The notes beneath the pieces are model-generated. The model was not told the DNA's origin, made no database searches, and was given only the letters and a program-made list of their open reading frames with translations. Made by a program: the position numbers and the translations under genes. Positions 35,403 to 44,104 of a DNA stretch of 64,000 nucleotides are shown in pieces. Numbering within the stretch: position 1 is the stretch's first letter; each line of letters opens with the position of its first letter. The stretch spans positions 1,550,001 to 1,614,000 of the forward strand of contig NZ_CP065521.1 of NCBI RefSeq assembly GCF_018986735.1, read 5' to 3'. Source of the DNA: Schaalia sp. 19OD2882 (GTDB taxonomy: Bacteria; Actinomycetota; Actinomycetes; Actinomycetales; Actinomycetaceae).

Positions 35403-35888
35403 CTACTCGTGGCCGACGCCCGAGTGGCACCTCACGCAGTCGTAGACCTCCGGGTCGTTGGAGTTCACCGAGTGTCGGATGTCGTTCGTGATGTTCGCGT
35501 GGCAGTGCAGACAGGCTTTGTTCGTCACGTCCAGGGAGACCGGGCGGGCGACGATGTTCTGGGGGTACCAGCCGGTCGTGAACTTGAGTCCGTGCCAGAA
35601 GCCGTTCTCCGCCTTGACGTAGTACTTGTTGACGATGTTGTCGTGGGGCAGGTGGCAGTCGGCACACACCGCCGTGTGCCGGTGGTGTCCCGCAACCCAC
35701 CCGTCGTACTGCTCCTGCATGACATGGCAGTTCACACACGCATTGGGGTCCGAGCTCAGGTACGAGTACCCCTTGGCGTACACGAAGGTGTAGACCGCAA
35801 GGCCCGCGAGGACGCCGATGGAGAACGCTGCCAGGACCATGAGGATCGACCCGGGGCCCAAGCGAGACCTGGAGGCCGTAACGGCCAT
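35403..35888 (-). CDS. nrfH: cytochrome c nitrite reductase small subunit (quinol dehydrogenase)
   Basis: A 161-residue NapC/NirT-family membrane protein. One N-terminal helix (about 14-37) is followed by four heme motifs: CVNCH, CADCH, CLHCH and CVRCH. It oxidises menaquinol and passes electrons to NrfA. ATG at 35888 is preceded by GGGGGTGAGGGTG. First gene of a seven-gene unit (nrfH, nrfA, TPR, ccdA, resB, ccsB, resA) with overlaps or short gaps throughout. Confidence 0.95.
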   Translation of the reverse strand: MAVTASRSRLGPGSILMVLAAFSIGVLAGLAVYTFVYAKGYSYLSSDPNACVNCHVMQEQYDGWVAGHHRHTAVCADCHLPHDNIVNKYYVKAENGFWHGLKFTTGWYPQNIVARPVSLDVTNKACLHCHANITNDIRHSVNSNDPEVYDCVRCHSGVGHE

Positions 35889-36197
35889 CACCCTCACCCC
35901 CTTCGTCGAGCATTGCGACAACGTGTCGTCACCTACTTTCAAGATTAACAAAGGGCCCTTCCCGCACTTGAGGAGACGACTCTTGCGCACATGGAGCACA
36001 GGACCGCCCGAGCCTTGCCACTCCCACCTGTTGGGACTTGAGTCCCAGCGGGTCCCACACGCATGCGACGTCTCCGCGTTGCGGTGCCACCTGCCGCCCG
36101 ACTCCGTGTGGACCAACACCTGGACCAACACAGGAGGGCGCCGAAGACCTCATTTCGCAAAGAAGGAGAGCGCCTGCGTCAAAAGCGCGAAATGACG
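35889..36197. other. nrfH upstream region
   Basis: About 310 bp between nrfH and the rne terminator. On the minus strand TAATCT (35948-35943) is a plausible -10 without a clear -35, as expected of an activated promoter. It also holds AAAGGGCCC at 35950-35958, a 9-mer shared with the region upstream of cydA, and the DosR-like palindrome listed separately. No gene seen. Confidence 0.5.
36032..36047. promoter_or_regulatory. DosR-like box upstream of nrfHA
   Basis: TGGGACTTGAGTCCCA: two 7-base arms around TG. The 14-base core GGGACTTGAGTCCC differs at one position from the mycobacterial DosR core GGGACTWWAGTCCC. A further GGGTCCC follows at 36050. It lies about 100 bp upstream of the predicted -10. 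Confidence 0.7.
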
Positions 36198-36226
36198 CGG
36201 GAACCCCGCCGGTGACGGGGTTCCCG
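36198..36226 (-). terminator. terminator behind rne
   Basis: Perfect 11-bp stem CGGGAACCCCG / CGGGGTTCCCG with a 7-base loop, 43 bp beyond the rne stop codon. Confidence 0.85.
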
Positions 36227-36268
36227 AAGGTCCAGAGCCTCCTCGAATTGAGGCAGTCGGACCTTTCC

Positions 36269-38854
36269 TCATTCGCCGGTGTCGACCACGCCAGTGCTCA
36301 CCGCACGGCGTCGCCTCTTCGGCTTGCCCGCAGGTTCAGAGACGGCCGGCGCCTCGGAACGCTCCGGCAGCACGATCTCGCTGACATCCAAAGGGACGGG
36401 CGAGGGCGCTGGAGCCTCCACCTTGGCCGGCAATTCGATGAGCGGGGCCACAGTGGGCTCCGGCTCGGCCGACTGGGAGGAGACCGCACGACGACGACGC
36501 GGCTTCTTGACCGACAGGTCGGCGCTCACAGGAAGCTCTGGCACCACCTCTGTGGAGGACTCCACAGAGAGCACCTCGGGCGCGACAGGCCGGGGGATCG
36601 AAACTTCGACATCCTCCAGCGTCGTGCGGGTCGGGGTCACCACGTCCAGACTGCGCGCCTGGCGAGTGCGACCCCGCCCTCGCTCCTTGGGGGCAAGCGG
36701 CGCCTCAGTGGCCCCCTGCCCGGAGCCTGGGGAGTCCCCCTCCTTGGGAGCGTGGGAGGAGGCGGCAGCAGCAGCAATCGCAGTGAGCGCCTCGCGGGCC
36801 TTCTCGCGCTCGGGCCCGTCCTCGATCCGACGCGGCTCGGCCTGCGACTTCTTCTTCTTGGAGGACTTGCCGGAGCCCTGCTGGGAACCCTGGCCGCCCG
36901 CAGAGTTCTCCACCGGGTGGTGGTGGACGATGAATCCGCGGCCCTCACATGCCTGGCAGGTCGTCGAGAAGGCCTCGACCAGGCCCTCCCCCACCCTCTT
37001 GCGGGTCATCTGGACCAAGCCCAGCGAGGTGATCTCCGTGACCTGGTGGCGCGTGCGGTCACGCCCGAGGCACTCCACCAGTCGGCGCAGCACCAGGTCA
37101 CGGTTGGACTCCAGGACCATGTCGACGAAGTCGACGATGACGATCCCTCCGATGTCGCGCAGGCGCAGCTGACGGACGATCTCCTCTGCGGCTTCGAGGT
37201 TGTTGCGCGTGACGGTCTCCTCCAGGGTGCCACCGGCACCGATGAACTTGCCCGTGTTGACGTCGATGACCGTCATGGCCTCAGTGCGGTCGATGACCAG
37301 GGTGCCGCCGCTGGGCAGCCACACCTTGCGGTCCATGCCTTTGGCCAGCTGCTCGTCGACACGGTTGGCGGCGAAGACGTCCTCGGTGCCCACCCACTGT
37401 TCGACGCGTTCCGACAACTCCGGCGAGAGCTCGGTGACGTAGTCCTTGACAGTCCGGTAGGTCTGGCGGCCCTCGATGACCAGGGAGGAGAAGTCCTCGT
37501 TGAAGATGTCGCGCACGACGCGCACGGCCAGTTCGGGTTCGCCGCGCAGCAGGTAGGGGGCGGACTTCGACTTGGCGCGCTTGGCTTCGATCTCCTCCCA
37601 CTGCTTCGTCAGACGCGCGACGTCCTCGCTGATCTGCTGCTCGGTGGCCCCCTCGGCCGCAGTGCGCACGATGACTCCGGCATCCTCCGGGACGACAGCC
37701 TTGAGGATCTTCTTCAGGCGTGAGCGTTCCTTGTCAGGAAGTTTGCGCGAGATGCCCATCATCGACCCGCCGGGGATGAGGACGAGGTAGCGCCCCGCCA
37801 AGGTGATCTGGCTGGTCAGACGCGCGCCCTTGTGGCCGATGGGGTCCTTGGTCACCTGGACCGGGACCGGGTCGCCACTCTTGAGGGCCGACTCGATGCG
37901 CCTGGGGCGTCCCTCCAGGCCGACAGCGTCCCAGTTGACTTCGCCGGCGTAGAGCACCGCGTTGCGGCCGCGGCCGATGTCGACGAATGCCGCCTCCATC
38001 GAGGGCAGGACGTTCTGGACGCGCCCCATGTAGATGTTGCCGACCATGGAGGACTGGGTGCGTCGGGCCACGTAGTGCTCGACCAGCAGGTTGTCCTCGA
38101 GGATCGCGATCTGGTCCAAGCCGTCGCGGTGGCGGATGACCATCCTGCGGTTGACGGATTCACGCCGGGCGAGGAACTCGGACTCGGAGATGCCGTGCTT
38201 GCGGCGTCCTTCCTTGCGCCCCTCACGCCGGCGCTGCTTCTTGGCCTCCAGTCGAGTGGAACCCTTGAGGGCCTTCACCTGGTCGACGGGATCGGCGTCC
38301 TCGTCCATGGTGGGACGTGAGCGGCGCCGCCGGCGACGACGGCTGGTCCCTTCTTCCTCGGCCTCGTCCTTGGCGGACTCATCGGCGGTGTCGGTGGGCT
38401 CGTCGCGCTGTTCCTCTTCGACCTCGACAGTCTTCGCCGTGCGCGTACGGGCGCGCCGGCCACGCGTTGAGGGCGCCGGGTCGTCCTCTTCCGGGCTCTC
38501 CGACGAGGGCGGGACCTCGGCGGTTTCGTCACCGTCGCCCACCTGCGCCTTGCGGGCGCGGGTCCGCTTGGACCTGGGGGCGCCGGCCCCGCTCTGGTCC
38601 GCCTCGGAGGAGGCGGCCTCGTCCTGGGTGGCGCGCTGCTTGCGGCCACGCGTGCGGCGCTCCGAAGCGGTCTCGGGGCTCGAGTCGTCCTCGGCGGCAC
38701 TGCGGCGTGAACGGGATCGGCGCGCAGGGGCCTCGTCCTGGTCACTCGGACGCTCGGGCGGGGCCTGGAAGGTCGGCTCCTGGAATGCGGGAGCCTGGAA
38801 GAGCAGCGAAGCTGCCGGCGTCGAGGGCGCCGGTGTGGTCGTCTCGTCGGACAC
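36269..38854 (-). CDS. rne: ribonuclease E/G family endoribonuclease
   Basis: An 861-residue RNase E/G. A long disordered N-terminus (about 1-230, alternating acidic and Arg-rich, with SRRRRRRRSR) precedes the catalytic core: S1 domain (NIYMGRVQNVLPSMEAAFVDIGRGRNAVLYAGEV), the 5' sensor/RNase H region, DNase I-like part with VIDVNTGKFIG and IVIVDFVDM, and the zinc-link CQACEGRGFI. A Ser/Pro/basic tail of ~180 residues ends the protein. GTG at 38854 has GGAG upstream. Actinobacterial enzymes carry scaffolding at both ends, as here. It initiates mRNA decay and rRNA processing. Confidence 0.95.
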   Translation of the reverse strand: MSDETTTPAPSTPAASLLFQAPAFQEPTFQAPPERPSDQDEAPARRSRSRRSAAEDDSSPETASERRTRGRKQRATQDEAASSEADQSGAGAPRSKRTRARKAQVGDGDETAEVPPSSESPEEDDPAPSTRGRRARTRTAKTVEVEEEQRDEPTDTADESAKDEAEEEGTSRRRRRRRSRPTMDEDADPVDQVKALKGSTRLEAKKQRRREGRKEGRRKHGISESEFLARRESVNRRMVIRHRDGLDQIAILEDNLLVEHYVARRTQSSMVGNIYMGRVQNVLPSMEAAFVDIGRGRNAVLYAGEVNWDAVGLEGRPRRIESALKSGDPVPVQVTKDPIGHKGARLTSQITLAGRYLVLIPGGSMMGISRKLPDKERSRLKKILKAVVPEDAGVIVRTAAEGATEQQISEDVARLTKQWEEIEAKRAKSKSAPYLLRGEPELAVRVVRDIFNEDFSSLVIEGRQTYRTVKDYVTELSPELSERVEQWVGTEDVFAANRVDEQLAKGMDRKVWLPSGGTLVIDRTEAMTVIDVNTGKFIGAGGTLEETVTRNNLEAAEEIVRQLRLRDIGGIVIVDFVDMVLESNRDLVLRRLVECLGRDRTRHQVTEITSLGLVQMTRKRVGEGLVEAFSTTCQACEGRGFIVHHHPVENSAGGQGSQQGSGKSSKKKKSQAEPRRIEDGPEREKAREALTAIAAAAASSHAPKEGDSPGSGQGATEAPLAPKERGRGRTRQARSLDVVTPTRTTLEDVEVSIPRPVAPEVLSVESSTEVVPELPVSADLSVKKPRRRRAVSSQSAEPEPTVAPLIELPAKVEAPAPSPVPLDVSEIVLPERSEAPAVSEPAGKPKRRRRAVSTGVVDTGE

Positions 38855-39219
38855 GATTCTCCAAAGGTCGGTGGCAGGACTTCCACACCGAAGACCCAGC
38901 CTTGTCACTCGCCCGGATGGGGCGGAAGCCTGAATGAGCGCCATGGGCGCGCGGACCCGCTCAGTCGACGCCTCCCTCGGGGGAGGACCTGGGACCGGGG
39001 CCCGGGACGACCGAGGTGTGTCGGGCGCCCCTTCCGGGACACATTCTCCCACACCTGTACAGCTCCGGCCTTTTCGCCACATTGGCGATGCGTCACCAAT
39101 CCGCTCTCACCATGGCGCCGAGGGCCCGGAAGCTGCGGTTGACAGCGGAAGTCGCCACCCTTCTGACAGTCATTCAGTTCTTGACCAAGCACATGTGGTG
39201 CACCATCCCGACCCAACAT
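38855..39219. other. upstream half of the rne-cydA intergenic region
   Basis: About 365 bp without a recognisable gene. It should contain the rne promoter on the minus strand, but no hexamer pair stands out. GGGAC occurs several times near 39000 without the paired half site. Confidence 0.4.
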
Positions 39220-39347
39220 GGGACCTCCGTCCCGAAGCCCCCTCGACCCTCCCCTCCCATCCGAGGCGCACAGCGCTGCAATCAATGGGACTTTCACGCT
39301 CATCCGACCATCACGCACCATCGGATCAATAATGGGACAAAGGGCCC
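39220..39347 (+). promoter_or_regulatory. cluster of DosR-like sites upstream of cydA
   Basis: Three sites: GGGACCTCCGTCCC at 39220-39233 (perfect GGGAC-N4-GTCCC); a half site GGGACTTT at 39287; GGGACAAAGGGCCC at 39334-39347 (one mismatch). The last is centred about 50 bp upstream of the predicted start of transcription, a normal activator position. Confidence 0.65.
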
Positions 39348-39356
39348 GAGCAGTAC

Positions 39357-39384
39357 TTGACCACCCGGTAGTTCGAGGTATCTT
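39357..39384 (+). promoter_or_regulatory. predicted cydA promoter
   Basis: TTGACC at 39357-39362, a 16-bp spacer and TATCTT at 39379-39384; about 75 bp of leader before the ATG. Confidence 0.6.
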
Positions 39385-39458
39385 TCTGGCATGATGTCGC
39401 GACAGTGTGCTGGCGCGCCTTCACCCATCACCTCTTGCCCCCAACCGGAAGGCGTCAC

Positions 39459-41009
39459 ATGACCCTCGCGCAAACAGCGTTCGACACGCTGACACTGGGG
39501 CGGTGGCAGTTCGGCATCACGACCGTCTACCACTTCCTCCAGGTTCCCCTGACCATTGGCCTGAGTCTGCTCGTGGCCCTCATGCAGACCTTCTGGTACC
39601 GCACGGGCAAGGAAGCCTGGCTCCAGGCCACGAGATTCTTCGGCAAGATCCTCCTCATCAACTTCGCGCTGGGTGTCGCCACCGGCATCGTCCAGGAGTT
39701 CCAGTTCGGCATGAACTGGTCGGAGTACTCCCGCTTCGTCGGCGACATCTTCGGCGCACCCCTGGCCATCGAGGCGCTGCTGGCCTTCTTCATGGAATCG
39801 ACCTTCTTGGGCCTGTGGATCTTCGGATGGGGACGCCTGTCCAAGAAGACGCACCTGGCCACCATCTGGCTGGTCGCCCTCGGCACGATGATCTCGGCCC
39901 TGTGGATCCTCAGCGCGAACTCGTGGATGCAGCACCCGGTGGGCGCCGTCTTCAACGCCCAGACCGGCCGCGCCGAACTCGACGGGCTTGGCGGCTTCAT
40001 CCAGCTCATCACCAGCCCCGTGCTGTTCTGGGAGTTCACGCACGTCATCACATCCGCCTGGCTGACCGCAGGCACCGTCGTGGCGGGGCTGGCCATCTGG
40101 TGGATGACTCGCGCTGCCCGAGAAGGTGGAGAGGCCGGACGCACCGAGGCACGGGAGGTCTGGCGTCCCGTGGCCCGCTTCGGCCTGACCGTCACCCTGG
40201 TCGGCGGCCTGCTCGCCGCCACCACCGGTCACTTCCAGGGCCAGGCCCTGGTCGAGGAACAACCCCTGAAGATGGCGGTTGCCGAAGGCATCTGTGTGGA
40301 CACCGAAGGTGCGGCGTTCACGGTGGCCCAATTCGGAGACTGCCCGCTGGACGGCACCGCGATGCCGACCAAGTTCGTCGAAGTCCCCGGCGTGGCCTCC
40401 TTCATGTCGCACAACAGCTTCTCCGCCAAATCCGCGGGTGTGGCCGATGAGCACAAGCGCATGGTCGACCTGCTCAACTCGAACAAGGACTTCGTGGCCA
40501 CCTACGGTGACGCCGCCCAGTACGACTTCCGCCCCCCGCAGATGCCCGTGTTCTGGTCCTTCCGTCTGATGATCGGCATCGGGTGCTTCTCGATGCTGCT
40601 CGGCGCCGTGGGCCTGTGGTTCCTGCGCAAGAAGGACGACCTGCCCACCCACAAGTGGCTTGGCCAACTGGGCATCATCTCCATCCCGATGCCCTTCATC
40701 GGCATCACCTTCGGCTGGATCTTCACCGAGATGGGCCGCCAGCCATGGCTGGTGCACCCGAACCTGGGTGCCCTCACCGCCGGTGACCCAGTCGCTTCGG
40801 TCCTCATGATGACCGACTTCGGAGTGTCCACCCACGTCCCCGCATGGCAGGTGGGTGCCACCATGGTGCTGTACACGATTCTCTACGGCGTCCTGGGCGT
40901 GGTCTGGCTGGTGCTCCTGAGGCGCTACGCCGTCGAAGGCATCCACTCGAAGAAGCCCATGGACACCTCAACGGACGCCGAAGCCGGCGCCCTGAGCTTC
41001 GGTTACTGA
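39459..41009 (+). CDS. cydA: cytochrome bd ubiquinol/menaquinol oxidase subunit I
   Basis: A 516-residue multi-pass subunit of the high-affinity terminal oxidase. GRWQFGITTVYHFLQVPLTIGL contains the heme ligand His25; later motifs include the conserved GHFQGQ and KM of the short-Q-loop type and the hallmark EMGRQPW. ATG at 39459 has GGAAGG upstream; an earlier in-frame ATG lacks one. CydB follows after 14 bp. A short Q loop is usual outside proteobacteria. Confidence 0.97.
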   Translation: MTLAQTAFDTLTLGRWQFGITTVYHFLQVPLTIGLSLLVALMQTFWYRTGKEAWLQATRFFGKILLINFALGVATGIVQEFQFGMNWSEYSRFVGDIFGAPLAIEALLAFFMESTFLGLWIFGWGRLSKKTHLATIWLVALGTMISALWILSANSWMQHPVGAVFNAQTGRAELDGLGGFIQLITSPVLFWEFTHVITSAWLTAGTVVAGLAIWWMTRAAREGGEAGRTEAREVWRPVARFGLTVTLVGGLLAATTGHFQGQALVEEQPLKMAVAEGICVDTEGAAFTVAQFGDCPLDGTAMPTKFVEVPGVASFMSHNSFSAKSAGVADEHKRMVDLLNSNKDFVATYGDAAQYDFRPPQMPVFWSFRLMIGIGCFSMLLGAVGLWFLRKKDDLPTHKWLGQLGIISIPMPFIGITFGWIFTEMGRQPWLVHPNLGALTAGDPVASVLMMTDFGVSTHVPAWQVGATMVLYTILYGVLGVVWLVLLRRYAVEGIHSKKPMDTSTDAEAGALSFGY

Positions 41010-41023
41010 GGAAGGAACCTGAC

Positions 41024-42142
41024 ATGACTCTCTCCATCCTCTGGTTCATCCTCATCGGCGTCCTGTGGACCGTCTTCCTGGTCCTCGAGGGCTTCGACTT
41101 CGGCGTGGGCATGCTGCTGCACGTGGTGGCCAAGAACGACCGTGAGCGCACCCAGACGGTGCGCACGATCGGCCCGCACTGGGACGGCAACGAGGTCTGG
41201 CTGCTGACCGCCGGCGGCGCCACCTTCGCCGCATTCCCCGAGTGGTACGCGACAATGTTCTCCGGCATGTACGTGGCCCTGTTCCTCGTCCTGGTCCTGC
41301 TCATCCTGCGAATCTCCGCCCTGGAATGGCGTTCGAAGATCGCCACCGAGCGTTGGCGCGCCATGTGGGACAGGTTCCACACCCTCTCCGCCTTCGGCGT
41401 GCCCCTGCTGCTGGGGGTGGCCTTCGCGAACCTGGTCCAGGGCATGGCGATCCAGGTCGTCGGCCGCGACGGAGCCGTGGTCCCCGCCCAGGGTGTCCAG
41501 GACTCCCTGGCCACCTCCACCCACCAGCTCACCGGCGGGTTCTTCTCACTGTTGACCCCCTTCACGCTGCTCGGCGGCGTGGTGGTCCTGGCGATCTGCC
41601 TGGCCCACGGCGCGCAATTCCTGGCACTGAAGACCGAGGGCGTCGTGCGTGAACGCGCCAACTCCATCGCAGCGCCCCTCACCGCTGCCGCCACGGTCCT
41701 GGCCGCCGTGTGGGTCATCTGGGGCCAGTTCGCCTACGTGTCGAATGTGCTGGCGTGGATCCCGCTGGTCATCGCGGCCCTGTGCCTGGTCGGCTCGGCG
41801 GTCTTCTCCCAGAAGGTCATGCGCAGCGAAGGCAAGTCCTTCGCCCTGTCCGCCCTGGGCATCGCAGCCGCAGTGGCGTGGATCTTCTCAGCGATGGCTC
41901 CGGCCGTCATGAAGTCCTCCATCGACCCGGCGTACTCCCTGACGATCGACCAGGCGTCGGCAAGCCAGCCGACCCTCACGCTGATGACAGGCGTTGCGGT
42001 GTGCCTGCTGCCCTTCGTCCTGGTCTACATCATCTGGTCGTACTGGGTGTTCCGCCACCGCGTCGGACCTGAGGACGTGGAGACCAACACCGGTCTGGTC
42101 TTCGGCAGGATTCGCCTGAACGAGAACTTCCTGGCCGGCTGA
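41024..42142 (+). CDS. cydB: cytochrome bd oxidase subunit II
   Basis: A 372-residue multi-pass partner of CydA. N-terminal LWTVFLVLEGFDFGVGMLL and GPHWDGNEVWLLTAGGATFAAFPEWYA are hallmark CydB stretches. GAGGAAGGAACCTGAC precedes the ATG. A strong hairpin follows, separating cydAB from cydDC. Confidence 0.97.
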   Translation: MTLSILWFILIGVLWTVFLVLEGFDFGVGMLLHVVAKNDRERTQTVRTIGPHWDGNEVWLLTAGGATFAAFPEWYATMFSGMYVALFLVLVLLILRISALEWRSKIATERWRAMWDRFHTLSAFGVPLLLGVAFANLVQGMAIQVVGRDGAVVPAQGVQDSLATSTHQLTGGFFSLLTPFTLLGGVVVLAICLAHGAQFLALKTEGVVRERANSIAAPLTAAATVLAAVWVIWGQFAYVSNVLAWIPLVIAALCLVGSAVFSQKVMRSEGKSFALSALGIAAAVAWIFSAMAPAVMKSSIDPAYSLTIDQASASQPTLTLMTGVAVCLLPFVLVYIIWSYWVFRHRVGPEDVETNTGLVFGRIRLNENFLAG

Positions 42143-42156
42143 CGCCGCCAACTCCT

Positions 42157-42190
42157 GGGGGCCGGGTCTGCGTGAGCAGGCCCGGCCCCC
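42157..42190 (+). terminator. terminator between cydB and cydD
   Basis: GGGGGCCGGG and CCCGGCCCCC with an inner TCTGC/GCAG-extended loop, followed by TTCTG. It implies that cydDC and the kinase gene have their own promoter or depend on read-through. Confidence 0.8.
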
Positions 42191-42289
42191 TTCTGCCCGC
42201 CCGTGGCGCACATGTGACCGGAATTCTGCCGGCTCGCGAACGCGCGGGCGGATTGCGTGCTCAAGGGCGCAGTCCTGCACAATGGGACC

Positions 42290-44104
42290 ATGCGCCCAGT
42301 GGATCCCAGATTGTTGAGGTATGCCCGCTCGGCGCGTACCCACATCGCCTTCCAGGCTCTGCTGGGCACGGTCACGGCCGGCCTGGTCATCTCCCAGGCC
42401 GTCCTGATCGCCTCCGTCCTGTCCCCCCTCGTCCAGGGCACCGCCACCCTGCCCGACCTCGCCACCCGCCTGGCCGCCCTCGTCGCCGTCGTGTCCGCAC
42501 GGGCACTCGTCGTCGCCTGGCGGGAGGCCACCTCGAACCGGGCGGCCGAACACACCATCCGCGAATTGCGCGCCGCAGTCATCGACCATGCGATTGCACT
42601 GGGGCCCCGCTGGCGCGCCCGCCACGGAGCCGACACCGCCACGCTGGTCACCCGCGGACTGGACGACCTGACCCCCTGGTTCGTGCGATTCCTGCCGCAA
42701 CTGGTCCTGGTGTGCACCGTCACCCCCTTGGCATTGGCGACGATCCTGTGGCTCGACCCAGTTTCTGCGGTGGTCGCCGCCGTGGTGGTGCCACTGATCC
42801 CGGTCTTCATGATCCTGGTCGGACGCTTCACCGAGAAGTCGTCCTCCGCGCGGCTGGTGGCCATGCAACGCCTGTCCTCACAGTTGCTGGACCTGCTGGC
42901 GGGACTGCCCACCCTGCGCGGACTGCACAGGCAGCGTGGCCCGGAGACCCACCTGGCCCGCTTGGGCCGTCAGAACACGGCGACCACCATGGCGACCCTG
43001 CGTGTGGCATTCCTGTCCGGCGCGGTCCTGGAGTTCCTCGCCACCTTGTCCGTGGCCCTGGTGGCCGTCGAATCCGGCTTCCGCCTGGTCTACGGGCACA
43101 TCGACCTGTTCACCGGTCTTGCCGTCATCATGCTGGCCCCCGAGGTCTTCGAACCCCTGCGTCAAGTCGGCACCCAGTTCCACGCCTCCGCCAATGGAGT
43201 GGCCGCCGCCCAACGCGCATTCGAGGTCCTCGAAACCCCTCTTCCCGCAGGGCACGGCTCCTGCCCTGCTGAACCGTGCCTCCACGCACCCGAAGCGGGA
43301 CGCACGACGATCCTTTGCGAGCAACTGTCGGTGGCTGCCCGCGGAGTGTGGGCACCGGCCGACCTGGAGGCGACGATCCGTCCCGGGCGTCTCACGGCCC
43401 TGGTCGGTCCCTCCGGCGGCGGCAAGTCCACGACCATGGCCTGCCTGCTCGGTCTGACCAGACCCACACGTGGGCGCATCCTCTTGCAGGACGAGGACGG
43501 GACCCGCGTGGACCTGGCGGAGGTCGACCCGACCACGTGGTGGTCGCAACTCGCGTGGATCCCCCAGTCCCCCGTTCTGGTCCCCGGGACACTGCGTGAC
43601 AACCTGCCGGCAGACGCCACCGACGGGGACCTGGACCGCGCTGCCCGGGCGACCGGCTTCGACGAGGTCCTGGCTGGCCTTCCCCACGGGTGGGACTCGC
43701 CCGTCGGCCGGGGAGGGGTCGGCCTGTCCGTCGGTCAGCGTCAACGACTGGCCCTTGTCGCCGCATTGGTGGGCGAGGCCCCACTGGTCTTCCTCGACGA
43801 GCCCACCGCGCACCTGGACGCCGTCAGTGAAGAGGTCGTCACTTCCACCCTGGAGGCTTTGCGCGCCCAGGGACGCACCCTGGTGGTCATCGCCCACCGT
43901 GAGTCCTTGGTGGCCCTGGCAGATGAGGTCATCGAGGTCCACCCGCGCAGGGCCGGCGAGCAGGAGGTCGCCGCACACCCCGAACTTGCCGCCGCCGACG
44001 CACTTGAGGCCATTGACATCCACGCGCCGCAACTCCTGGACCCGAAGGCGGCCGAGCCCCCACCCGCGACCCGCCGTGACGACACGGAAGGAGGCCGCGT
44101 GTGA
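42290..44104 (+). CDS. cydD: ABC transporter CydD (thiol exporter for cytochrome bd assembly)
   Basis: A 604-residue half-transporter: six membrane helices, then an ATPase domain with Walker A GPSGGGKST, signature LSVGQRQRLAL and Walker B LVFLDEPTAHLDA. CydDC exports glutathione or cysteine-type thiols and is needed for heme bd assembly. The ATG at 42290 (MRPVDPRLLRYAR) is preferred over a GTG 11 codons upstream. CACAAT lies six bases before the ATG with TTGCGT 19 bp further up, a possible leaderless promoter. Its stop overlaps the cydC start (GTGA). Confidence 0.92.
   Translation: MRPVDPRLLRYARSARTHIAFQALLGTVTAGLVISQAVLIASVLSPLVQGTATLPDLATRLAALVAVVSARALVVAWREATSNRAAEHTIRELRAAVIDHAIALGPRWRARHGADTATLVTRGLDDLTPWFVRFLPQLVLVCTVTPLALATILWLDPVSAVVAAVVVPLIPVFMILVGRFTEKSSSARLVAMQRLSSQLLDLLAGLPTLRGLHRQRGPETHLARLGRQNTATTMATLRVAFLSGAVLEFLATLSVALVAVESGFRLVYGHIDLFTGLAVIMLAPEVFEPLRQVGTQFHASANGVAAAQRAFEVLETPLPAGHGSCPAEPCLHAPEAGRTTILCEQLSVAARGVWAPADLEATIRPGRLTALVGPSGGGKSTTMACLLGLTRPTRGRILLQDEDGTRVDLAEVDPTTWWSQLAWIPQSPVLVPGTLRDNLPADATDGDLDRAARATGFDEVLAGLPHGWDSPVGRGGVGLSVGQRQRLALVAALVGEAPLVFLDEPTAHLDAVSEEVVTSTLEALRAQGRTLVVIAHRESLVALADEVIEVHPRRAGEQEVAAHPELAAADALEAIDIHAPQLLDPKAAEPPPATRRDDTEGGRV

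Noticed and set aside
39300..40946. A 548-codon minus-strand frame opposite cydA.
   Set aside because: Antisense shadow of cydA; Gly/His/Glu-rich with no domain.
42284..42297. GGGACCATGCGCCC at the cydD start as a possible DevR box.
   Set aside because: Two of five positions in the second half site do not match, and it overlaps the start codon; too weak to list.
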